Shown piece after piece: positions 10,671-22,983 of a stretch of 64,000 nt of DNA; positions within the stretch are counted from its first letter, which is position 1, and every line of letters starts with the position of its first letter. Made by a program: the position numbers and the translations under genes. A model generated the notes under the pieces. The model saw only the letters and a list, made by a program, of their open reading frames with translations, was not told the origin of the DNA and did no database searches. The DNA comes from Stagonosporopsis chrysanthemi (Eukaryota > Ascomycota > Dothideomycetes > Pleosporales > Didymellaceae), in NCBI GenBank assembly GCA_022560025.1, contig JAFISE010000151.1:1-64000 (forward strand), written 5' to 3'.

Positions 10671-12564
10671 TCAGCTCGCGGAACTGAAGCTAAGAAATGT
10701 GCCAGGATCACCAATATCAAGGTTCAGCCCCGCATCCGCTGTAAAGCTGGGAAAGGACTCGTGCTCGCTTGTGCGTGGAGCCTCAAGAATAATCCCGTTA
10801 TGACCGCCGTGTGTCAAGCAGCCCACGCATTCACATCCATCTCCGCACTGACACGTACCAGTAGCGTCATTGCAGCCTGGAAGCACCATCTCGTTCCAAA
10901 AAAAAGATGAAGGCGAGAGAGTCGGTGTCTCCTCTTCATTGCTTCCGCTCGGGCTGTCGGCGACGGGCGTAGATGCTGCTGCGACCGTGGGCGGAGGCGC
11001 CATTTCGAGCTTGACCTGCGATTCAGTGGGCGTAGGTGTTGCACTGTCGAGGAAGTGGGGGTGTTCAATGGAAGGTGTCGAGATCGAGGGTTGACGCCAG
11101 GGACTGGAGATAATGAGGGGTGTGGCGGCCATCACAGTTGCGTCGAGACTAGCCTGAAATGGTATATGTGCTGGTGTCGATGATGCGTAGGGCTGCGGTA
11201 GTGGCGTGAAGTTGATGACCGGACTTGCCTCAGCGCCAAAACCGGGATGATGGGGGTAGGTCGGCATATCGTAAAGAGGTGCTTGCTGATCTCCGAACGC
11301 ACCAGTGTACTGGAATTGGGCCATAAGGCGAACGTACTCCATCATGGTGGCATTATTTGGATGGGCTGCGCAGCCGAAACAGGTACAACCTTCTCCACAG
11401 TGGCAGTTATGCTCAGGGTTGTGCTGCGGTATTTGGTGGCTATTATTCGGATGTGGTAACGGCATGTGCATACCTCCGTTCATGGGCATCGCCATAGATT
11501 GTTGATAAGCTGCGGCGGCATGATTGTAGATCGGTGCACCAAATCCGAAAGGTGGAGCTGGTGAGGCTTGTTGCTGGAAGCTTTGGTACTGAGGCGTCCT
11601 GAACTGGGACTGAATTTGGAATTGAAAGTGTTGGCCAATACCATGCCCAACATGCTGAATGTTAGGAGCGGTGTTTTGTGGTGCTTTGCTGGAACAACAC
11701 GATTTGACTGGCACAGCAGCTGGCTGTGGTTGCAACTGTGATTTTGACTTACTGCTGCAGCACCCTCCTGTTTGTGCGACTGGCTGAGGCGTAGCTTTGG
11801 GTTTGCAACAACTTGAAAGCTCCTCTTTTTGTGCAGGAAGTAGACGAGGAGTCGAGCTCGCACTCGAAGGGGGCGATGCTTCATTACTTGCACTCCTTTC
11901 GGTAGGAGTGTTGTATGATGATGTGTCAGTCTCGTTGTCTTGGTTGGCTTTAATGGCTTTCTCTAACGAGGAAGGCTGTATCGCTGATGGTTTTCGTTTC
12001 GGTTTCGAGATTCGGCTATTACCAGTCACTGCTACTGACTGTGCTCGTTCTGATGGGCAAGCACACTCTGAAGTCTTTGGAATGGTGTAGTTGATGACGA
12101 TCCGCTCACAGCTACATGAGCCGGTGGGATGGGGACAGCTGCTCAAGGGTCGGCCAGGCTTGCGGACTTCGACAAGGACTCGATCGCGATGATCACATTT
12201 CGAAGAACGATGACCCCTGATGCAAGGGCCACTGGCAAGGTGTTAGCATGGTACGATATGATGTATTTCCGAGCCACTTAGGCACATTATATGCAGTCAA
12301 TCGCCACAGGACCATGCTCTTGGTAATGCCGAGGCCAGTTGGACCAGCGATGGTAGGGAAAACTCAAGAAAAGGTAAAACTCGAGTAGGGAACATGGGGA
12401 TCTCAGCTGTATGCACGCGGTACTGTCGGCGAACCGCTGGCGCGTGAATGCAGATATGCCAGGCAATACAGGTAGCAACGAGCGGAAGGCATCAAAAAGA
12501 AAAACAGAGGAGAAAGAACTTACCAAGCGACCTTCTTGCGTTCTCCGTTGATGTCGGCCCACAT
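10671..12564 (-). CDS. Copper-fist transcription factor with two Cys-rich copper-binding boxes
   Basis: Copper-sensing DNA-binding regulator. Two exons are read, 12524-12564 and 10671-12231, with a long 292-nt intron, giving 533 residues. The splice rebuilds a copper-fist Cys (codon TG|T): MWADINGERKKVAC, then GPCIRGHRSSKCDH, with the C-x2-C-x8-C-x-H zinc pattern and the basic KPGRP minor-groove motif near residue 40. Farther on are three CC pairs (about 155, 171 and 192) and two copies of C-x-C-x3-C-x-C-x2-C-x2-H: residues 290-304 (CHCGEGCTCFGCAAH) and 474-488 (CQCGDGCECVGCLTH). Such boxes are typical of Mac1/Cuf1/GRISEA-type regulators of high-affinity copper uptake, which copper inactivates. 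By that analogy this is more likely a copper-starvation activator than an Ace1-type detoxification regulator; that is inference. Confidence 0.92.
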
Positions 12565-14019
12565 GATGCGGGGTTAAGACGCATATGTCGAAACTTGCTC
12601 ACTCGACGACCAGAGAACCCGGCGGCAAGCCGAGTAAAATGTAATGAGCGGGATTGGCGATTCCAACAATGGTGTATTCAAAGTTGATGCTCACGGCGCA
12701 CGTGGATATTGTGTTGCAGAAGGGTTCAGTGGCGTGTCGCTTGGTTGCTGGCCGCAGGCTGTGGGCTAGACACCAATCCCGGTCGCACGGCAAAGAGATC
12801 GACTGGACTCGACTATGCCTTGCTGTATAGGCCCTGCAGAAACTGGTGTGATCTCGAGAAAAGAAGTGACCGCTCAAGACTAGATATGGCCTGTGCGACG
12901 CGTAGGGGTCCAATACCCGTGTGGCTGATGATGTCTTGCAACCGGGGACTTGCCGACGACCTCCCGCGGTTCTGGTGCTGGACAGCTGCAAAACGATGTG
13001 CAGTACTGGAGCGACAGAACAAGATCGAACGCGAGGGGTCAGGAAAGATTGCTGTCTTTCGCGACGGCACCAGGGGAAAGGAACAGGAAGCTCGTCACCC
13101 AAGGATAGTAGCCGGTACGAATGTCGTTCACAGCAGTTCGCGCCTTGATACCTGCGGCGACGGAGTAGGTGACGAGCGTTGTGTGAGACGCTCGATATTC
13201 TTAGCCTCTCACTGCACGCCTGTTGACTCGGGAATGCAGCGTTAACGCACGGTTCTCGTTGGTTGGGCTGTTCGAGTCTTTGCTGGAGGTTGTGAGAATG
13301 GCGGCCGCTAAGTGAGCAAGTTTCCTCTTATTCGGGTTAGTCGGATTGGACCGGACGCTGGATGCTTCAGGCAAGAGAGCCTCGATAGAGGACGGGACAA
13401 GAGTACCGAATGAGCGATGGAAGCGGATTGAGTTATATGAACCGTCTGTGAGCGTAGCGAAAGTTGGGAAAGAGTGGCTCAACCACGAAGTCGTCTCAGA
13501 GTGGAAGGAGTCAACACGCGAACGAGGGAACATGTGAGGAGGTATTGCGACGGTGTCCACGGCGATCCGGTCAGCAGTGAGCGACTAGGGACATCGAGCC
13601 TACCGGCAAACATCTTTGGGTCGTGCAAACAACGTGCTTGTGAACTCTGCTTAATGTCTGACGTCGATGTCCCGTTCATGTTGGCTTTCTGGAAGGCTAC
13701 CCCCTTAGGCGCGAAACTTCAAAGCCACATTTCATGCATCTGTGCACCTGCAATTCGACAATGCCGAGCCTTACGACCAAAGGCACTACATATTGTTCCC
13801 CACGTCCAGCGCCCCGGAACCATTGAGAGTGTTGAGGAAGACCTGCCGTTGATTCGTTAATCGTGGCCGCAACCGCTCTCTACCCGACACGTGACAGTGG
13901 CTTTTGGTCTTGGCATGCGGCTCAACTTTGGTGGCTGGTAAAATTAGCGGCTCGCTCTTTCCTATGGGCGCACAACGCACGGGCGAGAAGGTTGTCTCGT
14001 CACAACTTGCCTTATCGCC
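12565..14019. other. Divergent intergenic, copper-fist gene / EFM7
   Basis: About 1.45 kb. Overlapping open frames of 120-180 codons occur on both strands around 12.6-13.6 kb, but none has protein-like composition or a motif I recognise. Probably promoter and 5' UTR sequence. Confidence 0.45.
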
Positions 14020-15051
14020 ATGGCCTCAGACGATGAGGGAGGCGTGGACCTCTTCCAAGAGCCTGCTGATTTCTTTCAGCCAGAGAAAGAGGCAACGATC
14101 GCCACCCATCAGTTGCTCTCTGGGAAAGAATTCACAGTGCGATTGGTGGGCTATAATCCTTTGTGGGTAAGACTTCAACGTTCTGTGGTTTCGAGGCACA
14201 GCAGGGACCTTCATACCATCACCTGTCCGCTTTTCCGGTCTAAAAGGTTTCTATGTCCAGTGTCGTCTACAACACTAGCACAATGACCAAACTTCACCTC
14301 GCGATTCTATTAACGGCTATCACGGCACGCTCACTAACGTTTCTAGGGACATTTCCTTTGGAATGCTGGACGAACCATATCGGCATATCTAGAGGAGCAT
14401 TCAGATTACCTCGTGAAGGGAAAGACTGTGCTTGAGCTTGGTGCAGGGGCCGGGCTTCCCAGTCTCGTCTGTGCTCTTAATGGAGCCGCACAAGTAATTG
14501 TAACGGACTATCCCGATGCCGACTTGATTCAGAATCTCCGGTACAACATTGATCATTGTGATCTATTACCTACGCCAAGGAGGATTGCTGCAGAGGTCAG
14601 CAGTTGTTGATCACCCAAAACGTCGTTACTGATTGTCATAGGGTTACTTGTGGGGTGCATCGACTGAGACCGTGACAAGTTACCTGGACAGTGACGAAGG
14701 ATTCGATGTACTCATCCTTGCGGATCTTCTGTTCAACCATTCCGAACATGCGAAACTTGTCAAAACGGTGGAGCTAACCTTGAAGAAATCCCCGTTTTCT
14801 AAGGCCTATGTGTTCTTTACGCCATATAGGCCTTGGTTATTGGAAAAGGATCTAGCTTTCTTTGATCTGGCGCGCGAGGCAGGCTTCACCGTCACGAAAA
14901 CATTGGAGAAGGTCATGGACAAGGTCATGTTCGAAGAGGACCCAGGAGTATGTATCACTCGCAGATGACTAGATGCCTGGTGCTGACCCATTTTCAGGAT
15001 GAGCGCCTACGCCGTACAGTGTACGGTTATGAGCTTGTGTGGTCTGACTGA
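14020..15051 (+). CDS. EFM7: Protein N-terminal and lysine methyltransferase EFM7 (Nnt1 type)
   Basis: SAM-dependent methyltransferase of METTL21-like family 16; the yeast homologue methylates the N-terminal Gly and adjacent Lys of translation elongation factor eEF1A. Four exons are read: 14020-14166, 14347-14595, 14642-14947 and 14998-15051, giving 251 residues, normal for the family. The N-terminus carries [12 protein letters not shown] and [18 protein letters not shown], spliced at the Trp-Gly junction as the family requires. The SAM-binding motif I is [13 protein letters not shown] (about residues 79-91), followed by [11 protein letters not shown]. The family (D/N)LLFNHSEH motif is at about 150, and TPYRPW and a C-terminal [10 protein letters not shown] complete the fold. 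The first intron is longer than its neighbours (180 nt). Confidence 0.93.
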
Positions 15052-17275
15052 GCCACGGGTTAATTGTGGTAGCTCGATTCTCTATTGGGTCCACGCCAAT
15101 GAACTATGGCCCATCGTAGCTAGATACACGTTGCAAAAAGTCCCTGCAAAAGATTCGAATATAGTGTCGTGCATGCAGAAAGCTACTCAGGCTTTTTTAC
15201 CACTCGATACCGGTCGGTTGCAAGTAAAATTCATATATAATCGAAGACCACATATACTACGTCAATCTTCACGTCAATTCCAGTGCGCATACGTCGACCG
15301 GATACAAGAACAAAGTCACCGATTCATATTACCCCCTCCGCGCGCCCGCACTTTGTCACTACGACTGCTATGTTAGGACTGTTCTTCTCCTCCGCTTATT
15401 CATTTTCACTCGAATACCCCGGTGTCTCTAAAATCTTCGCCAAGGTCTTAGCAAGCAGCAAACAATAATGCGAGGTTCACGATGACACAACTGTTATGCA
15501 AAACTAGGCTATGGATCCAGCACTAAGCCACTCATTATAGACTTAAGCTCTCCTTGCTCTCTCGCGCTGCCGACTCCGAGAACAGATTGCGGCGATCCAG
15601 ACGAAGGAGCAGACATTTAGACCAGATACTTGCAATTATTTGCATTGTCAAGCCCTTGCAAGAAGTATGGTGAGACCGGATTCTTCACCAAAATTGATGA
15701 GCAGAGCCGTCTCAACAATTCTCCAGCAGCCGAATCTTCCCTTGTTCCGTTTGAAATTCTGGTTCGCGATCCATCGTTTGTATCTCGGACAGCGATCCTC
15801 TACTACTTTGTCTTTGCTCCGGTCGCCCCACGCGGCGTCTCAGCACGCCTGCATTCTTCACTCCACCACGAAGAGGTCATGCTCAGCTCAGCAACGAGTA
15901 TCGGCTAATTCCACGTCATTGGCTACTTTTCTAACATGAAGCTCGAACTTATCCTATCACATATTGTGTTGTGCAAAGATCCAGAGGTTGCAGACGACCT
16001 TGTGCTGAACAACAGGATACCAGACCTTGATGACTCAACGCATTACCAAATCGATCAACACCGCAGCCCTTCCACTCTTTGGAGCCAGACACACGGAATT
16101 TCCAAATAGTAGCGAGTGCTGGAACTTCTTGAAAGGAGCTCGCGGCCCGAGTGATTAAATGTGCATCGGAGCCTGCGAAGAAATTGTCCGAAGACACAGG
16201 TGATCCTCTACCATATGGCTGCTTCACGCTTGCAAATGTGATTAGAGAAGTGAGTTAGATGTACACACTGTCTGATTTTTGAGCAAGGATGAGATTTAGC
16301 CGCGGTCCTACTCATTTCAGAGTACGGTCACTAGGCTTCAACAGACCAGAGTGCACTTCCTGGTCAAAAGCAGAGATACGCATACTCCTGACTTGATAAA
16401 AGCATATTTGTGGAGTCGCCACGTGAACCCCAGTTCTCTGCGCAAAGCCGGGTTCCGATTGCAACTGAGTCGCTGAACTCTGACGCAATTGCGATGGTCG
16501 AGGTTTTACTTGTCGTAGTTCGCCTATCACGATCGACCCCTGCTGCATGATCGTTGTCAGCATTCAGATCAGTCGAGCTGGCTGTGTGAATTGCTCGCTG
16601 AGGGAGCAGGCAGATACGGTTATGGCCGGAGTTCTTCATTTCTGGTACATCACATACCCTGTCTTCGTTTCATATTTCACGATTCCAAAAACATCTCATG
16701 CATTTCACCATACGATCCTGATCCGTGAAAGAGACCAAAGTGCTCGCACCAAGCGCTTCATCGGGTGTAGCCTGTCCAAAAGGGCTATGCACCTGGAAGT
16801 TTCTGGTTCCTGTCTCACCTAAGCTTTATGATAAGCTTTGTGAGACTTACCGTGTTTCCGCATGTTTTTTATCCCGAGGGATCTGAGGATCGCCAAATCC
16901 AATTTTCGAAAGTCTAATTCTACGTGCCAGTTGGTGGTGAGAGGCGTCTGTTTGAATCTTGTGCCTCCCAGTGATGCTTATGATGGTGACAAGGTCAAGA
17001 GAATCATAGACATCACAAAGCAAAAAAACAGACAGTTTAATGAACACATCCAGACTCACTATATTTACACTACCACGATATTATGTACCATGAGGTTCCC
17101 ATCCTTCAAACTAACTACAACGCGAGAAACACTAAGAGAAGGTATGAGTGAATTACAGGAACGAACAGGCATCGACATCCTTACAAGGTAGCCCAGCCCC
17201 CTATCAGCTCATATTCTAGATTGTACGGCATCCGCCAAACCTTTGCCAACCAATGCGTTCCACTCGATGAGTAGC
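15052..17275. other. Intergenic, no gene seen
   Basis: About 2.2 kb between the convergent EFM7 and Egh16/MAS3-like genes. Open frames are all short and look random. No RNA gene is recognised. Confidence 0.5.
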
Positions 17276-18347
17276 TTACTCGGGCTTGCCAAGGATACCG
17301 CGGGCGAAGTGGCGCTTGCGAAGGTTGTACTCAACGGCGCGCTTCTTAGCAGCGGTGGACTGTGTGAAGGCAGCGGAGCCACCGAAGGGACCGGCGAGAG
17401 CGGCGTTCATCATGCGGACAACGCAGACGTTCTGAGCGCCTCCAGCGGTACCCTGGCATGTCATACCCTGGGGCATTTGAACCTGTGATTGTCAGTTTGC
17501 GTTATGATGATGTGATATGTTGTGAGCGTACCTTGACAGGAAAGTCCATGACAGCGGCAGCAGAAAGACCACCAATACCGATTCCGGGAACGTCCTGAGT
17601 AACGGTGGCGTCCTGGAAAGCAGCAGGATCGGTACCAGCGGAGGTAGGGTCGATCTGAGCAGTCAGGGGTCCGGCACCATCCTGGTTGACCTGGTGGAAG
17701 GTCATGGTGATGGTACCGTCATCGGCGGTGGTGGGGAGACCTTGAGAAGCACCCTGACCAGCGGCAGCCGCGACACCAGTCTCGCTGGTACCCTTAGGGG
17801 TCTTGGTTCCAGCAGCGGCAGCGGCACCGCCAGCGCCGCCAGCGCCACCGGTAAGAGCGTCGAGAAGGCCACGCCTGTTGTTACCAGCACCGGCACCAGC
17901 AGCACCAGCACCAGCACCAGCACCAGCACCAGCACCAGCACCAGCAGCACCAGCACCAGCAGCACCAGCACCAGCAGCACCAGCAGCACCAGCAGCACCA
18001 GCACCAGCAGCACCAGCAGCACCAGCAGCACCAGCACCAGCAGCACCAGCACCAGCACCGGCACCGGCACCACCCATAAAGGTGGCGATAGCAGCAGAAG
18101 CGTCAACGGCACCGCCACCCTGGGTGCGGCCAAGAGCAGAGGCCTTGCCACCCATCTCCTTAGCGCGGATGATGGAGGTATCGGCCTCAGAACCGGAGAG
18201 GGGGTTGCCAGAGTCACGAGGAGTTCCGTCGATGACGGAGAGACCGGGCATGTTGACACCGTTGGCACCCTGAACCTGGGTGATGACACCGTGGGCGGAG
18301 ACGGAGCTGGCAAGAGCAGCGGCGGCGAAGGCGATAGAGTAACGCAT
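17276..18347 (-). CDS. Egh16/MAS3-like secreted protein with Gly/Ala repeat
   Basis: Member of the fungal secreted family named after Blumeria Egh16 and Magnaporthe GAS/MAS appressorium proteins; biochemical function unknown, often expressed during surface penetration. Two exons are read, 17532-18347 and 17276-17482 (49-nt intron), giving 340 residues. Residues 1-18 (MRYSIAFAAAALASSVSA) are a signal peptide, followed by HGVITQVQGANG as in the family; this favours the second in-frame ATG over the one at 18452. Family features include GNPLSGSEADTSIIR, the C-terminal core GTITMTFHQVNQDGAGPLTA, and PQGMTCQGTAGGAQNVCVVRMMN with its Cys residues. A Gly/Ala-only stretch fills about residues 95-154. 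Basic pairs (NNRRG, KKRAV, LRKRH) could be Kex2-type sites. Confidence 0.85.
17886..18067. repeat. In-frame hexamer/nonamer repeat encoding Gly/Ala tract
   Basis: On the plus strand this is a mosaic of ACCAGC and ACCAGCAGC units, so length changes come in multiples of 3 and keep the reading frame of the Egh16-like gene. It creates long shadow open frames on both strands. Confidence 0.9.
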
Positions 18348-20801
18348 TTTGATGTGTGGTTGGATAAAAAGGTTGGAAGTTATTAAAAGTTGTTGATAAG
18401 GAGAGTCTGAAGATTGCTGATGAGCGTGATAGATTTCGAGCTGATTAAACAAGCGACCGGCGCAAGAAAGTAATTAGTAAGAAGGAACGGGAAGTGAGCC
18501 TGGAAATGCAGTGGATGTTGATGATTATTCTGGACAGAGAGGATACTGGCTTATATACTACGCACGACAACGTTACGGCCACCAAAAGCTTAGCTATGCT
18601 AAGCATTCGCCATCGCAAGTTGCCGTGTACTAGGCCGCATGGCATCGATTCAGGTTCTCAAACGTGAAGATACCGACTATGATACCATGTGCACGGACTC
18701 AGAGGTGAGAGGTGAGACGGAATAGGTCGAGCGATCTCCCAGATGGATCCACTTTCACCACTTGCGTCAGGATGCGCGGGGCGGGTCGATCTTCTCCAGA
18801 CTCTCGGACGCGTCTGCTCCATGGAAAGGTATGAAGGCATACCGATGGAACGTTCTCGCGTTGTCGGAGGACGCATTGACGTTTGGCATCTGGGGACTCG
18901 GTTTGTGTCAGAGGCTAAGCCTCGTCCTAAACTTGGCGATAAAACACAAAAACCAAGCATTTTTTTGCTGGAATGAGTTCCCACAGTATGCACCCACAGT
19001 ATGCACCCACAGCAAGCAATGCGTGGAGCTCGAGTGCCCGTGACCAGCGGTCGTTGTGGGCCTACGGCGATGACGTTGATCGACACCTTCCTGGCGACTA
19101 ATGCAAGCACCTAAGGAAACAACATTATCCGCAGTCGCACTCCTAGCCACTTCGTGATGTGCGTTTCAGTACCGGAGCATGAAACTGTTCGGTTTGAAAT
19201 CGGCTGTGGTCTAGCGCTGGACAGCCTCACCAAACTTCTGCTGACAACCTCCCGAGTGTTTCAGCAGCTTTCAGACAGCCCCAACAAAAGTTATTGTTCT
19301 TTTTGGCAAGCCATCTCTTACGATCTTGCAGCACTGCAATATACAACGGGATCCATGATTGCATCTCATGTCAGGATGTGACTGCTTCAAGGGCGGTTGC
19401 GTGTTCCAGACACGACCGCGCGACCTCACCGTGTTGCGTCAGCCGCACGAAGGCGAGCTCGCGCCGCTGTTGACATGGCAGCATGTCGCATCTCGTATGC
19501 CGGGCTATGTGTCCGTCCCGACGCGGTATCGGTGCCGTGAATGATGAGTGATGTGGTGATGATGGTTGCAATAGATGGATTGGATCACAGTCATCGAACG
19601 CCAATTCACGCTAGCGAAAACATCAACTTCACAGCATTGTTGCAACCTGATGTTGCAAGGTCCGCTTGTATGGATGAATTCACACTTTCATGACTGATCC
19701 AGAGCTGCAATTGCATGTATGATTGTATTTACCACCATGATATTCTATGCTGACATCTCGTATGAACGTCCCGCTCGAAGCTCACCCCTTACTTAAATTT
19801 CTGCTATATTTCGTACAGACACCCATCACTCCGAGTATTTCGCATCCTCACCGCAGCTACGATCAACACTGACGAGCAACTTCTGCGAGCCAGGAAAAAA
19901 TAAGTGTAAGCCGCCTCACTCATATCCACCAGGCTCGGCCCGTCAACGGTCTCGAACCTGTTTATTGTCCTCGACCTCTCCGGACCAAAAAATAGGACGG
20001 CTTCATTGTACTCATCATCTTCAAGACACATGAGATCACTTCTGCTGGCTGATAGGGATTTCGAGAACTTTGTGCATCGGCATTTGTAGAAGTGCATCTC
20101 GAGGGTTGGAAGGGTAGTCACTAATTGCTTCAAATTTGAGCCCAACTATGTCGCAGAATCATCACACATTTTGTCTACCACCCACACTTTCACACCAACA
20201 TGCCCATCTTACCCTCCCAATTATCCCCTACGCACCGTTGCTTACAACATCTCAAGCGACGCCTGCCCACCACGCTTGCGGCCTTGCCTCGCTTAAGCAA
20301 GTGAAGCCCAATGCCTCGGCTGCAATCACCCCGCACGGGAGCCACGTCCACGCCTAGAGTGTCATGCCAGACTAACCTTAAAGGCCTTCCGGCTGACAGC
20401 TGGCCTGTGCGATACTGGAGGCGTGTGGGGTACGGATTGTGGGGTGGACCTCGGAAGCGCTGAAATCTGGTGTGACGCGTTATTGTGATGTGCTGCTGCG
20501 AAAGCTGCTTGTTCAAGAGAATTACGTAGAGCCTTCGAGTGAGGTTGTAAGAGATTGGCAGTGGTGGTGCGTTGATGAATGAAAGACATGACTATTGCAC
20601 TTTATTACCTCTGCGGGAGTGAGTCGATATGGCTTACTCGGAGGCTCGACACTTTAATCTGCCGAGCCATTACACCTTGTGATACCCAGGGCTTAGTCTT
20701 GATCGGCTATTGGCAGCCGTTTGTATATTGGCCGTCTCCTTAGTACTCACCTCGTGCTTACTTCTATCACCCCTACTCCGATCTCGAACCGCACCGTCAA
20801 C
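18348..20801. other. Divergent intergenic, Egh16-like gene / acyl-CoA ligase
   Basis: About 2.45 kb. A TATA element precedes the Egh16-like gene. A 13-bp direct repeat, CCCACAGTATGCA, occurs twice in tandem at 18980-19005. A 113-codon minus-strand frame at 19804-20145 has somewhat protein-like composition but no recognised family. Confidence 0.45.
18550..18557 (-). promoter_or_regulatory. TATA box of the Egh16/MAS3-like gene
   Basis: The minus strand reads TATATAAG about 200 nt upstream of the chosen ATG. Consistent with a strongly regulated, infection- or differentiation-type promoter. Assigned by motif and position. Confidence 0.4.
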
Positions 20802-22595
20802 ATGGTTATCAAATCGCGCTGGAACTTTCCCGTCCCGTCCGTGTCGCTGCCAACCTTCGTCTTCGACTCCCCGCATGGCGAACTCCCCAAGACGCCGGCA
20901 TACATGTCGGCAAAAGACCCGGAGAAGCACTTTCTCTCGCTCCATGACTACCGCTTGTATGCAAAACGCATTGCTTCTGGATTGAGGCGCTCGGGTCTGC
21001 AGCCTGGCGATCGTGTGTTGCTGTTTTCGGGAAACACGCTGTTCTTCTCTCCGGTGATCATGGGCGTGATCATGGCAGAGGGCGTGTTTACCGGTGCAAA
21101 CCCAACATATGTCGCGCGAGAGCTGGCGTACCAGCTCAAGGACTCGGGGGCGAAGTACCTGATTTGCGCCGAATCGAGCTTGGATACGGGTATTGCTGCA
21201 GCGGAGGAAGTCGGGCTATCCGCCGACAAAATATTTATTTTTGACGACGGGGTTGCAACTTTTGAAGGCCGAAAAGTAGAGAAAGACACAACACTAGGAC
21301 ACATCCGACACTGGAGCACGCTGATCGACACGGAGCAACGTGGTCACGCATACGCATGGCCCGACCTCAAGACGCCCGAGGAACTCGACCGCGTCGTAGC
21401 ACTCAACTACTCGTCCGGCACCACTGGCGTCGCAAAAGGCGTCATGATCACACACCGCAACTACGTCGCCAATTGTGCACAGCAAGTCCACATGCAGGCC
21501 TTGGCTCCCAACTACGAGGAAAGGCTTTCAAACAAACGCTACCTCTGCTTCCTACCCATGTACCACGCCATGGCGCAAGCCGTTTTCTGCGTCAACGCAG
21601 CGAAACAGCGGTTACCGGTGTACCTGATGCCAAAATTCGATTTCCTGGAGATGCTGACGTACGTGCAAAAATACCGCATCACTGACTTGGTTCTCGTACC
21701 GCCTGTCCTCGTCGCCATGGCCAAGCACCCCGCGACCCGGAAGTTCGATCTCTCATCTGTGTATTACGTGAGCTCGGGCGCTGCGCCGCTGGGGCGCGAG
21801 GCGAGCTTGGAGTTTGAGAAGCTGTGGCCCAATGGTCAGGTGAATGTCAAGCAGGGCTGGGGCATGACAGAGGTAACCTGCGCGGCGACTACATTTGATC
21901 CGAGCAAGTACAGCGCATCTTTTAGTGTGGGCGAACTGGTGCCGAATTGCGAGGCCAAGATTGTGTTGGATGATGAGGGCAATGTCGAGGCGCTGCAAGG
22001 CGAGCGCGGTGAGATCTGGGTGCGGGGGCCGAATATAATGAAAGGTTATTGGAACAAGCCTGAGGCTACGAAAGAGACGTTTGGGCCTGGGCGTTGGCTA
22101 AAGACCGGAGATGTGGCGTATGTGGATGAAGAGGGGCATTTCTTCATTGTCGATCGCAAGAAGGAGCTTATCAAGGTCAAGGGGCTGCAGGTTGCCCCTG
22201 CAGAGCTCGAGGCCATGTTGCTGGATCACCCCGAGGTGCAGGATGCGGCCGTCATTGGTGTACCACAGTAAGCCAACACGTTGCGTGCTGTTTTACCACC
22301 CACTGACAATATGCAGTAACGGCGATGAAGCCCCACGAGCGTACATTGTGCCCCAGAACCCCGACAAAGCTAGACCAGAGCTGGCTGAGGCGATCAGAGC
22401 ATGGCTTGCGGAGCGAGTATCCAAGCACAAGAGATTGGATGGCGGTGTGCATTTCGTTGATGCAGTGCCCAAGAACCCTGTAAGTTTGGACAGTGTAGTG
22501 TCAAGGCCAGTGCTAACGTTCTGCAGTCTGGCAAGATCCAAAGAAAGATTCTGAGAGAGCAGGCTGCGCTCGCAGAAACGAAAGCGAAGCTGTAG
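20802..22595 (+). CDS. 4-coumarate-CoA ligase-like acyl-CoA synthetase, probably peroxisomal
   Basis: ATP-dependent acid-CoA ligase of the ANL (AMP-binding) superfamily: it adenylates a carboxylic acid and transfers it to CoA. Three exons are read: 20802-22267, 22317-22479 and 22527-22595, giving 565 residues. Motifs include the P-loop YSSGTTGVAKGV (about residue 202), PMYHAMAQ, YVSSGAAPLG, GWGMTE, the hinge region KTGDVAYVDEEG and VDRKKELIKVKGLQVAP, and the catalytic lysine motif SGKIQRK in the last exon. The last three residues are AKL, a PTS1-type peroxisome import signal. Substrate is not evident; fungal relatives act on phenylpropanoid-like, aryl or medium-chain acids. The ATG at 20802 starts the recognised family N-terminus and has a good context; another in-frame ATG lies at 20721. 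Confidence 0.92.
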
Positions 22596-22983
22596 AGTTG
22601 CGTAGATCTACAGAAGTCAAACCAAACCTGTCATATCGAAAGGCGGGTGCTTATTGTACAGAGCCTGTAACGAACATTGCTATGACATTCTTTGTTCAAC
22701 TCTGTGGCGATGCAGTAGTTGTCTTCCGTTATCATTTGCTGTATAAGTTGGCAAGTCTGCGATATGACAAGACATGCTACAGCTGCCTGAGGACGTGTTT
22801 CCTGCTGTGCCTCGCCGTTACTCGCCCTCGCCCAAGATGATGCAGAGTCTCGGGCTGTCACCGCTGCCCGAGTCAATGCACTGGAGCTGCCAGAAAACAC
22901 CGTGTCAATGTTCGAATCTGTGTCATTTCGTGCTCTGCCGAGGTATATACAAGCTGCTCCACCGTTTTCTGGTCTCTAGCACT
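22596..22983. other. Convergent intergenic, acyl-CoA ligase / NDUFB7
   Basis: Nearly 390 bp between convergent genes, holding the two 3' UTRs. Nothing else is seen. Confidence 0.5.

Noticed and set aside
12599..13245. Opposed frames of 167 and 178 codons upstream of the copper-fist gene
   Set aside because: They overlap on both strands and neither resembles a protein family; judged promoter or UTR sequence.
17702..18386. Three long open frames of 150-230 codons over the Egh16-like repeat
   Set aside because: They arise from the ACCAGC repeat being open in all frames; only the minus-strand frame with a signal peptide and family blocks is real.
19804..20145. 113-codon minus-strand frame with mildly protein-like composition
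   Set aside because: No family recognised, no supporting splice partner found, and it sits in a long spacer. It could be a gene fragment, but I cannot support it.
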